A DNA stretch of 64,000 nt from Candidatus Thiodictyon syntrophicum (GTDB lineage Bacteria; Pseudomonadota; Gammaproteobacteria; Chromatiales; Chromatiaceae): assembly GCF_002813775.1 (NCBI RefSeq), contig NZ_CP020370.1:4613501-4677500 (forward strand). The letters run 5' to 3'. Made by a program: the position numbers and the translations under genes. How positions within the stretch are numbered: position 1 is the stretch's first letter; each line of letters opens with the position of its first letter. The notes under the pieces are model-generated. The model saw nothing but the letters and a program-made list of their open reading frames with translations. It made no database searches and was not told the DNA's origin. Shown here piece by piece: positions 57,045-64,000 of the stretch.

Positions 57045-57751
57045 GCCTGCTCGAAGTCCAGGGCCTCGAGGTGCATTACGGCGGCATCCGCGCCCTCAAG
57101 GGGATCGACCTTGCGGTCACGCAGGGGGAGGTCGTTTGCCTGATCGGCGCCAACGGGGCGGGCAAGACCACGACGATGCGCGCACTCGCGGGCCTCCTGC
57201 CGGCCGCCGCCGGGACCATCCGCTACGCCGGCAGCGAGGTGACGGGACTGCCGGTACACCGGCGGGCGCGGCTCGGGATCAGTCTGGTCCCGGAGGGCCG
57301 CGGGGTCTTCCCGCGCCTGACGGTGGCGGAGAACCTGCAAATGGGGGCCTATTTCCGTACTGATATGGCTGGTATTGCCGCGGATCTCGCGCGTGTCTAC
57401 GGGCTCTTTCCGCGCCTGGAGGAGCGTCGCGCCCAGACCGGCGGCACCCTGTCCGGGGGTGAACAGCAAATGCTGGCCATCGCCCGCGCCCTGATGAGCC
57501 GCCCGCGCCTGCTGCTGCTCGACGAGCCCAGCATGGGGCTGGCCCCCCTGGCGGTGCAGACGATCTTCGCGACCATCCGGCTCATCGCCGACCAGGGCAT
57601 GACCCTGCTCTTGGTGGAGCAGAACGCCCGCCTGGCCTTGGAGGTGAGCGGCCGCGGCTACGTCCTGGAGGGCGGGCTGATCGTCCACCAGGACGCCGCC
57701 GCCGCGCTGCTCGCAAGCCCCAAGGTCCGCGCCGCTTATCTGGGGGCCTGA
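57041..57751 (+). CDS. livF: Branched-chain amino acid ABC transporter ATPase LivF
   Basis: A 236-residue ABC ATPase. Walker A is GANGAGKTTTMRAL, the signature is GGTLSGGEQQMLAIARALMS, Walker B is LLLLDEPSMGLAP and the H-loop region is LLLVEQNARLAL. It pairs with LivG and is the last gene of the complete livKHMGF operon. A hexamer-armed hairpin lies 20 bases after its stop. Confidence 0.95.
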   Translation: MSLLEVQGLEVHYGGIRALKGIDLAVTQGEVVCLIGANGAGKTTTMRALAGLLPAAAGTIRYAGSEVTGLPVHRRARLGISLVPEGRGVFPRLTVAENLQMGAYFRTDMAGIAADLARVYGLFPRLEERRAQTGGTLSGGEQQMLAIARALMSRPRLLLLDEPSMGLAPLAVQTIFATIRLIADQGMTLLLVEQNARLALEVSGRGYVLEGGLIVHQDAAAALLASPKVRAAYLGA

Positions 57752-57771
57752 CCCGGGTTCCTTGCGCATCA

Positions 57772-57850
<79 letters not shown>

Positions 57851-57878
57851 CTTGGGGCGTCGGTCTGGCGGGAAGACG

Positions 57879-58991
57879 TCAGGCGCCCTTGACCTTGTTC
57901 CAGGTATACACGGACGTCACGGCATAGTTCCATACTGCCCCCACGATGATACCGGCAATGGCCGACAGGACCCAGGCAGTCTGGCCGACCAAGTGAGTCT
58001 CGAAGGCGTAGGTGGCGATGCCGACGTTGGCGACGGCGCCGAGCGAGCAGGCGAGCGTGAAGGAAACCCAGCCGCGCAGCAGCCCCCAGCCGCGCAGTTG
58101 TCGGTCGCGGTAGGTGACGACGTTATTGATGAAGAAGTTGAACGTCATCGCCACGACCGCGGCGACAGTCTGACCGACGGCAAAGCGGGCACCACCCAGG
58201 TCAAAGACCAGCCACAAGACGAACAAGTGGACAAAGACCCCGGCCCCACCGACCAAGGCAAAGGGGATGAAGCGGATCGGGACATAGCGCCCCAAGGTCT
58301 TGTCCAGCAGCATCATCAGAAAGTCCCAGAGGACCGCCGTATCGAACTTGCTCTCGCCCGCCTGCCGGGTCCGGAACTCATAAGGCACCTCAATGAACCG
58401 CAGGGGCTTGGGGCTTGAGGCGAACAGGTCCAACAGAATCTTAAAGCCGATTCCCGACAGGTCATGCACCGCCCCTTCCAGGACTCCGCGTTTCAGCAGG
58501 AAGTACCCGCTCATAGGGTCCTGCACCGCCGCCTTGAGGAGCAACCGGGACACCCGGGTCGCAAAGCGGCTGGCAAATTGCCGATCACCCGCCCATTGGC
58601 CCAGGCCGCCGCCGACGACATAGCGGCTGCCGATGGCAATCTCAAAGCCCCCCTCTTTCACCCCTCGCAGCATGGCGGGCAGGATCGACTCATCATGTTG
58701 CAGATCCCCATCCATCACCGCCAGGTAGGGGGCGGAAGAGGCCAGCATGCCCTCCACACAGGCGGTGGAAAGGCCCCGTCGGCCGATCCGCTGCAGCACC
58801 CGCACCCGCGGGTCCTGCCGCGCGACCTCCCGCACCAGCGCGGCGGTGCCGTCCGGTGAGTCGTCGTCCACGAAGATGACCTCCCAGGCGACGCCATCAA
58901 GGACCGCGGTGAGCCGTTTCACCAGTTCCTGGACATTCTCCCGCTCGTTGAAGGTCGGGACTATTACTGATAGCTCAGGGCTTGGGGACAC
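57879..58991 (-). CDS. DPM1-like glycosyltransferase with C-terminal GtrA domain
   Basis: A 370-residue two-domain protein. Residues 1-235 are a GT2 polyprenyl-phosphate mannosyl/glucosyltransferase (ELSVIVPTFNERENVQELVK, VIFVDDDSPDGTAALVREVA, VMDGDLQHDES, GSRYVVGGG). Residues 240-370 are a four-helix GtrA-like membrane domain (RFIPFALVGGAGVFVHLFVL, TFNFFINNVVTYRDR). It probably loads a sugar on undecaprenyl phosphate and helps flip it. The start is GTG 58991. The sugar and final acceptor are not known. Confidence 0.9.
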   Translation of the reverse strand: MSPSPELSVIVPTFNERENVQELVKRLTAVLDGVAWEVIFVDDDSPDGTAALVREVARQDPRVRVLQRIGRRGLSTACVEGMLASSAPYLAVMDGDLQHDESILPAMLRGVKEGGFEIAIGSRYVVGGGLGQWAGDRQFASRFATRVSRLLLKAAVQDPMSGYFLLKRGVLEGAVHDLSGIGFKILLDLFASSPKPLRFIEVPYEFRTRQAGESKFDTAVLWDFLMMLLDKTLGRYVPIRFIPFALVGGAGVFVHLFVLWLVFDLGGARFAVGQTVAAVVAMTFNFFINNVVTYRDRQLRGWGLLRGWVSFTLACSLGAVANVGIATYAFETHLVGQTAWVLSAIAGIIVGAVWNYAVTSVYTWNKVKGA

Positions 58992-59256
58992 GTTGACCTC
59001 GGGGGTTAGCGGTTAGGAGGACCGGTACTGACGCCGCGACGGGGCTCTTGCCGACCGGTCGGCTTGCCGGCGATTGTACTATTCGTCGGCGCAGGGCTCC
59101 TCTTTCCCGGATCGAGCCCGGCTTTACCTAGAACCCGGCAAGGGCTTATGCTCCGCGTCCCGCGCTGTCGGCGACGCCGGCAGGAGCACATCACCGCGTC
59201 GCTGCCGCCACCGACACCCAGCGGTCCCGGTTAGCCGCAACCCTTAAGGACTCCTC

Positions 59257-59931
59257 ATGAAGATCCTGTTCGACCTGCTCCCGATCGTGCTCTTTTTCGT
59301 TGTCTACAAGTTTGCCGGCATCTACTGGGCGACCGGGGCGGCCATCGCCGCCGCGGGGCTCCAGGTCGCCTGGGTGTGGTGGCGCGAGCACCGGGTGGAC
59401 AAACTGCTGCTTGCAACCCTGGGGCTGATCGTCGTCTTCGGCGGCTTGACCATCGCCCTGCGCGACCCGATCTTCGTGATGTGGAAGCCGACCCTGGTCA
59501 ACTGGCTGTTCGGGGCAGCCTTCCTGGGTAGCCAGTGGATCGGCAAACGCCCCCTGACCCAGCGCATGATGGGCCAGGCGATCAGGGTCCCCGCCCCCGT
59601 CTGGCGCCAGCTGAACCTGACCTGGGCGCTGTTCTTCGTCGTCCTGGGGCTGACCAATCTCTTCGTGGTCTATTGGGCCAGCGGCTTCTACCAGGCCCAG
59701 CACGCGCTGCTCCAGGCGACCGGACTGGACGCGATCGATCTGGCGACCTGTGCCGCCCAGTTTTCCGACGCCCTGCTGGCGCTGTGCAACGAGGCCCATG
59801 TCCGCGAAGGGTACTGGGTCAATTTCAAGCTGTTCGGTATGATGGGACTCACCCTGCTCTTCGTGGTCGCCCAGGCCCTCTATCTGGGACGCCACCTCGA
59901 GGACGAACCCACGGCCGTGGAGACCGACTGA
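59257..59931 (+). CDS. yciB: Inner membrane protein YciB (IspZ, intracellular septation protein A)
   Basis: A 224-residue membrane protein with five or six helices: [60 protein letters not shown] and [18 protein letters not shown]. YciB takes part in envelope maintenance and cell-size control. The C-terminal part carries an insertion (residues 150-190) before the final helix. It is followed by yciI one base after its stop, the usual yciB-yciI order. Confidence 0.9.
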   Translation: MKILFDLLPIVLFFVVYKFAGIYWATGAAIAAAGLQVAWVWWREHRVDKLLLATLGLIVVFGGLTIALRDPIFVMWKPTLVNWLFGAAFLGSQWIGKRPLTQRMMGQAIRVPAPVWRQLNLTWALFFVVLGLTNLFVVYWASGFYQAQHALLQATGLDAIDLATCAAQFSDALLALCNEAHVREGYWVNFKLFGMMGLTLLFVVAQALYLGRHLEDEPTAVETD

Positions 59932-59932
59932 C

Positions 59933-60235
59933 GTGCTGTATGCCATTATCGCCGCCGACGTGCCGGGCAGCCTCACCGCCCGCCTGAGCGCCCGTCCCGC
60001 CCACCTGGAGCGCCTGCGCGCCCTCCAGGAGGAGGGGCGCCTGGTCCTGGCCGGACCCCATCCCGCCATCGACAGTCCGGACCCGGGGCCCGCGGGCTTC
60101 ACCGGGTCGCTCATCGTCGCGGAGTTTCCGGACCTGGCGACGGCCGAACGCTGGGCGGGCGCGGACCCCTATGTCACGGCCGGGGTCTACGCCCAGGTCC
60201 AGGTCAAGCCATTCAAACAGGTGTTCCCCGCCTGA
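59933..60235 (+). CDS. yciI: YciI-family protein
   Basis: A 100-residue ferredoxin-like protein: [64 protein letters not shown]. The conserved histidine and aspartate ([12 protein letters not shown]) form the putative active site. The start is GTG 59933. Its biochemical role is unknown; it is conserved next to yciB. Confidence 0.9.
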   Translation: MLYAIIAADVPGSLTARLSARPAHLERLRALQEEGRLVLAGPHPAIDSPDPGPAGFTGSLIVAEFPDLATAERWAGADPYVTAGVYAQVQVKPFKQVFPA

Positions 60236-60352
60236 CCAATCGACACCGGCCGGTACCGCACCCCGGCGGCCAGACCGACGCTGCGCCGGTACGCAGCGCG
60301 GGCCGCGGCCTCTCACCTAACCACTGAAACCAACCTACGGAACCGTAACGAC

Positions 60353-61300
60353 ATGCTCAAGAATCGTATTTCACTCGTGGTCGGCGCCCTGCTCGCCTCC
60401 GGTCTGTGCCTGGCGGACGACGCCAAGGTGGCGCCCAAGGGTGCCGCGCCGGCCGCCGCCGCCGCCGCGCCGGCCGCCCCTGGGGCCAACGTCAACATTG
60501 CCACGGTCAACGGTGTCGCCTATCCCCTGGATCTCTTCCGCATGTTCTTCATGGAGCGGCTGCAGGAGACCCAGGCCCAGAATGACCCGGCCTTCCAGCA
60601 GCAGGCGTTCAATGAGTTCATGACCATGGTCGTCGCCGCCCAGGAGGCGCAGAAGCGCAAACTCCAGGACGCCCCGGACGTCACCGCGGCCATCGAGGTG
60701 CAGCGCCTGAAGGTCCTGTCCAACGCGGCCCTGGCCGCCATGGCCCAGGACCTGAAGGTCACGGATGACGAGTTGAAAAAGGCCTACGAAGAGGTCAAGA
60801 AAAACGCGGCCCGCACCGAGTTCAAGGCGCGCCACATCCTGCTCAAGGACGAGGCCGCGGCCAAAAAGGTCATCAAGGACCTGGAAAAGGGGGCGGACTT
60901 CGGCGAACTGGCGAAAAAGAACTCGGAGGTCTCGACCGCCAAGACCGACGGTGGCGTGCTCGATTGGTTCGACGCCAATTCGATGCCCAAGCCCTTTGCC
61001 GATGCCGTGGCGAAAATGAAAGCGGGTACCAACTCCAAGGAGCCGGTACAGACCCAGTTCGGCTGGCACGTCATCAACCTGCAGGAGACCCGCACCGGCG
61101 AGCCGCCCAGTTTTGAAGACGCCAAGCAAAAGCTCACCGCCTTGGTCCAGCGTCAGAAGCTGGCGGTTGAGGTCAACAAGCTGCGCGAAGGGGCCAAGGT
61201 GGACTTGAACGAGGAGGTGGTCAAGGTCACCCCCAAGACGGACGCGGCGGCACCGGACGCGGCACCGGCGAGCCCGGCCAAGAAGGACGACAAGAAATAG
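60353..61300 (+). CDS. Periplasmic parvulin-type peptidyl-prolyl isomerase
   Basis: A 315-residue PpiC/SurA-like foldase with signal peptide MLKNRISLVVGALLASGLCLA, an alanine/proline linker, and an N-terminal chaperone helix region (residues 45-155). The parvulin domain runs from about residue 160 to 248 (RTEFKARHILLKDEAAAKKV, GADFGELAKKNSEVSTAKTD, GGVLDWF, PVQTQFGWHVINLQET). The lysine-rich tail follows. It assists folding of exported proteins. A terminator lies 28 bases downstream. Confidence 0.9.
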   Translation: MLKNRISLVVGALLASGLCLADDAKVAPKGAAPAAAAAAPAAPGANVNIATVNGVAYPLDLFRMFFMERLQETQAQNDPAFQQQAFNEFMTMVVAAQEAQKRKLQDAPDVTAAIEVQRLKVLSNAALAAMAQDLKVTDDELKKAYEEVKKNAARTEFKARHILLKDEAAAKKVIKDLEKGADFGELAKKNSEVSTAKTDGGVLDWFDANSMPKPFADAVAKMKAGTNSKEPVQTQFGWHVINLQETRTGEPPSFEDAKQKLTALVQRQKLAVEVNKLREGAKVDLNEEVVKVTPKTDAAAPDAAPASPAKKDDKK

Positions 61301-61328
61301 TCTGCACCCCAAGCGCGGTGCGATTTCC

Positions 61329-61365
61329 GGCCGCCCTGGTTGATCGGGGCGGCCCTTAATTTTAT
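61329..61365 (+). terminator. Intrinsic terminator after the peptidyl-prolyl isomerase gene
   Basis: Stem GGCCGCC (61329-61335) pairs with GGCGGCC (61348-61354) around a 12-base loop, followed by CTTAATTTTATT. This is a standard hairpin plus T-rich tract. Confidence 0.85.
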
Positions 61366-61381
61366 TAAAAAGAAGAAGTTT

Positions 61382-61523
61382 AGCCGCAAATGAACGCAAA
61401 TTGACGCAAATAATCGAAGACTTAGCCTTTGGTGCGTGTTAATCATCCGGGTGACGCCCGCGACGATGCTAACCAGCAGATTTATTTGCGCTTATTTGCG
61501 TTCATTTGCGGCCAAATACTCTT
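61382..61523. repeat. Ten-mer-armed palindromic element
   Basis: Left arm AGCCGCAAATGAACGCAAAT and right arm ending GCGTTCATTTGCGGCC. The right half, with AACCAGCAGATTTATTTGCG, is shared in inverted orientation with the half element at 22968-23042. It lies between convergent genes. Confidence 0.85.
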
Positions 61524-61538
61524 TCTTGGTTCAGCGGA

Positions 61539-62702
61539 TCAGCGCCGCTTGCGCTGCATCAGCTCAGCGTAGAGGGCCTCGTAGCGGGCCGCTACGATAT
61601 CGATGTCGAAACCCGCCTGCACCATCAGCCGGGCCGCAGCCCCCATCCGGCGTCCGCAATCACCCTGCACCGCTTGCAGCGCCGCGGCCAGCCCGGCCGC
61701 GTCGTCCACCTCGAAGGCGGCGCCCGTGACCCCGTCGCTTACCAGTTCGTTGCAGCCGCTGACCCTGGTCGCCACCGCGGGCAGACCGCTGGCTATCGCC
61801 TCCAGCAGGGCGTTGGGAAGCCCTTCGTTGGCCGAGGGGAAGACAAAGCAATCGCTCGCCTGATAGTAGGGCACCACGTCCCGCACATGCGGATGGATTC
61901 GCAGCAGAGTCGGGTACGCCGCCGCCCACTGCTCCAACTTGCACCGCAGCTCGGCACCGTAGGACTCCCGACTGGTCGGGCCGACGGCCAGAAGCAACAT
62001 GCCGGTGCCGAAGCCCTGGGTACTGATCCACCGCTCACACAGCCACTCGATACGCTTGCGACGGTCGAACACGCCGACGAACAGAGCGACCGCGCGCTCG
62101 GGCGGCAACCCGAGCGCCGCCGCCGCCTGTCGCTTCTGTTCTGGGGTGGCCGGATGGAAGCGCTGCATATCCACCCCGTTGGGAATGCGCCGAACCTTGG
62201 CGGTGGACAGCCCCCGTAGTGCGAATTCCTCCTCAAGATCGGCGCTGATCGCCACATAGGCGTCGATCATGCCGAGAAAGGCCCGGTGGATGGGGGCGAC
62301 GCGTGAGCCGCTCAGGCTGCTCAGGTCGTCGTTGGCCAGGCTCGCCTTGACCAGACTCGGTTTGCCCAGCAGACGGCCCACGGGGCCCACGATGCTCTGG
62401 GTGTAATTGGCGCCCTGCCCATGCACGATGTCGATCTCCCGACGCCGCTCCCACAGGTGGGCCAGCAGCGAGCGCCACACGCTGAACTCCTGGTGGACCG
62501 CCCGCAGGTTGATGTGGACCCCGGTGACCTCAAAGCCGTCGACCTCATAGCGCCGGGGGACGCCGGTCCAGGCCGGCGACACAAACGCGATGCGATGGCC
62601 GCGCTCGCGCAACCGCCTGGCCAGCAGCAGGGCCTGGGACGCCGCGCCGCTGTATTCCGGCGGGAGATAGCGCGCGAACATCAGGATGCGGAAGCTGCTC
62701 AC
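61539..62702 (-). CDS. Family 4 glycosyltransferase
   Basis: A 387-residue GT-B fold enzyme. The N-terminal domain begins FRILMFARYLPPEYSGAASQ, and the glycine-rich acceptor loop lies here. The C-terminal nucleotide-sugar domain has RRIPNGVDMQRFHP, ALFVGVFDRRKRIEWLC and the EX7E region with FPSANEGLPNALLEAIASGL. GTG 62702 gives the usual short N terminus; ATG 62765 would add 21 unlikely residues. No ribosome binding site is clear at either. It is probably cytoplasmic and acts in surface polysaccharide synthesis; the substrate is unknown. Confidence 0.87.
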   Translation of the reverse strand: MSSFRILMFARYLPPEYSGAASQALLLARRLRERGHRIAFVSPAWTGVPRRYEVDGFEVTGVHINLRAVHQEFSVWRSLLAHLWERRREIDIVHGQGANYTQSIVGPVGRLLGKPSLVKASLANDDLSSLSGSRVAPIHRAFLGMIDAYVAISADLEEEFALRGLSTAKVRRIPNGVDMQRFHPATPEQKRQAAAALGLPPERAVALFVGVFDRRKRIEWLCERWISTQGFGTGMLLLAVGPTSRESYGAELRCKLEQWAAAYPTLLRIHPHVRDVVPYYQASDCFVFPSANEGLPNALLEAIASGLPAVATRVSGCNELVSDGVTGAAFEVDDAAGLAAALQAVQGDCGRRMGAAARLMVQAGFDIDIVAARYEALYAELMQRKRR

Positions 62703-62904
62703 GGGGAATGGGGGCCTTCTCGTCGAGTTGGATAGGCGCACTGCAAACCCCGCGATGCTACACAAAAACCACCGCCGCCGCCCCTGGAGAACGCACGGCA
62801 GGCGCCGACGGCCGCCGGACGGTGATGACAGCGCCGACCCTCCCGGAGCCCGATTGCGCGCACCGACCGCTGCGGGGGGCCGCCGGACCTCGTCCGAAAC
62901 AAGC

Positions 62905-63798
62905 TCAATCGCGACCGGACTCCAGGGCTGCGATGCGCACCTCCAGGGGCGGGTGGCTCATGAACAGGGCCGCGAGCCCCTGGCCGATGCCGCCGCTGAT
63001 ACCGAAGGCGGCGAACTCGCGCGACGGCAGGTCAGCTGTCGCATGGCCGCGCTGCAAGGCGCGCAGGGCATCGACCATCTGGCGCCGGCTGGTGAGCCGG
63101 GCACCACCCGCGTCGGCGTGGAATTCGCGGTAGCGGGAGAACCACATGACGATCATGGTCGCGAGGAAGGACAACAATACCTGTGCGATCATCGAGGCGA
63201 CAAAATAGCCGATCCCGGGACCTGAGCGCTGATCGTTGGGACCGCGCAGGGCCTGGTCCACCAGGCTGCCGATGATCCGCGACAAGAACACCACGAAGGT
63301 GTTGACCACGCCCTGGATCAAGGTCAGGGTCACCATGTCGCCGTTGGCTACGTGGCTGATCTCGTGGCCGACCACCGCCTCCACCTCGTCCTTGGTCATG
63401 GACTGGAGGAGTCCGGTGCTGACCGCGACCAGGGCCGCGTTGCGGTTCCAGCCGGTCGCAAAGGCATTGGGGTCGGGCGAGTCGAAGATGCCGACCTCCG
63501 GCATCCTGATCCCGGCCGCCGCGCACTGGCGCGCGACCGTGTCCACCAGCCAGCGCTCGAAGGGGGTGCCCGGTTGCTCGATGATCTGCACCCCCATGCT
63601 GCGCTTGGCCATGGACTTGGAGAGAAAAAGCGAGATGAGGGACCCGGTGAACCCGATGACGGCGGACATCACCAGCAGGGACGTCAAGTCGAGGCCGCCG
63701 TTGGCATTGACGCCGCTCAGGCCAAGCAGGTTGAAAACCAGGCTGATGACCACCAGCACGGCGACATTGGTCGCCAGAAACAGGAAGATTCGCATCAT
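62905..63798 (-). CDS. htpX: Membrane zinc metalloprotease HtpX
   Basis: A 297-residue inner-membrane protease of the M48 family that degrades misfolded membrane proteins. Two N-terminal helices (MMRIFLFLATNVAVLVVISL, SLLVMSAVIGFTGSLISLFL) precede the zinc motif HEISH in AVVGHEISHVANGDM. Two further helices follow (NTFVVFLSRIIGSLV, GIGYFVASMIAQVLLSFLA), then the third zinc ligand region SRYREFHADAGGARL. The MMRI start at 63798 matches known HtpX. The C-terminal SHPPLEVRIAALE is typical. Confidence 0.95.
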   Translation of the reverse strand: MMRIFLFLATNVAVLVVISLVFNLLGLSGVNANGGLDLTSLLVMSAVIGFTGSLISLFLSKSMAKRSMGVQIIEQPGTPFERWLVDTVARQCAAAGIRMPEVGIFDSPDPNAFATGWNRNAALVAVSTGLLQSMTKDEVEAVVGHEISHVANGDMVTLTLIQGVVNTFVVFLSRIIGSLVDQALRGPNDQRSGPGIGYFVASMIAQVLLSFLATMIVMWFSRYREFHADAGGARLTSRRQMVDALRALQRGHATADLPSREFAAFGISGGIGQGLAALFMSHPPLEVRIAALESGRD

Positions 63799-63931
63799 GA
63801 GTCGAGACTCCGGCTTGAGGGTTGCGACGGTGTGCATACCATGCGCGCAAGGGCGGTCCGCACGCAATTGTGAGATGTTACTTGAGATCCGGCACTGAGG
63901 GCGATGCCGACTCGGCCAAGAAAAAACGGGC

Positions 63932-63960
63932 TGGACAAGCGGCACGCCCGCCGCTAAAAT
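63932..63960 (+). promoter_or_regulatory. Sigma70-type promoter for tRNA-Ala
   Basis: TGGACA at 63932-63937 and TAAAAT at 63955-63960 are separated by 17 bases, near the consensus. Transcription would start about 6-8 bases later, a short distance before the tRNA gene at 63979. Confidence 0.75.
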
Positions 63961-63978
63961 TTCCGTCTCGATGTGATC

Positions 63979-64000
63979 GGGGCCATAGCTCAGCTGGGAG
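63979..64000 (+). tRNA. tRNA-Ala, 5' end only
   Basis: GGGGCCATAGCTCAGCTGGG followed by AG matches the acceptor stem and D-arm start of bacterial tRNA-Ala. The window ends before the anticodon, so the isoacceptor cannot be given. Alanine is favoured by the GGGGCCATAGCTCAGCTGGG start. Confidence 0.8.

Overview
This window is high-GC DNA from a gammaproteobacterium, most likely a Chromatiaceae-type purple sulfur bacterium. That assignment is inference, resting on gene content such as prsT with PEP-CTERM-like proteins, lptF, tcdA, bolA, yciB and htpX, and on very many palindromic intergenic repeats. No rRNA or other taxonomic marker is present, and only the first bases of a tRNA-Ala lie at the right edge.

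Region 1 (1-15.8 kb) is a type I-C CRISPR-Cas locus: cas3, cas5c, cas8c, cas7c, cas4, a DUF433 gene, cas1, cas2 and a 38-repeat array. cas8c and cas7c are each split by a different complete insertion sequence with clean target duplications. Removing the insertions restores both frames exactly. A MITE whose ends resemble those of the first IS sits upstream of cas3. The interference complex should therefore be dead while processing (cas5c), adaptation (cas4-cas1-cas2) and the array remain. Two details stand out. A solitary degenerate CRISPR repeat with a perfectly conserved stem lies in the cas4 5' leader and abuts its ribosome binding site. The array has two phases: repeats 2-16 carry an extra 5' GG and longer spacing, and repeats 17-38 do not.

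Region 2 (15.8-31 kb) holds a coupled operon of two orphan solute-binding proteins and a large MscS-type channel, a lone lptF, decayed AAA ATPase genes, and a VWA / kinase-FGE fusion / FGE-domain group. Region 3 (30.6-37.5 kb) has secreted dockerin, fibronectin-like and PEP-CTERM-like proteins, an XRE regulator and toxin-antitoxin remnants. Region 4 (37.9-45 kb) is metabolic: hom, alaC-type aminotransferase, maeB and tcdA, plus a glycosyltransferase and a decayed second tcdA. Region 5 (46-52.7 kb) has a PEP-CTERM-like protein, the TPR protein PrsT, an uncharacterised gene and bolA. Region 6 (52.8-64 kb) is a complete liv branched-chain amino acid ABC operon, two glycosyltransferases, yciB-yciI-ppiC, htpX and the start of tRNA-Ala.

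Several families of mobile palindromic elements recur between genes, some nested in each other and some inside operons: IS-ended MITEs, hexamer-armed hairpins, ten-mer-armed hairpins and simple palindromes. All coordinates and counts were read by eye.
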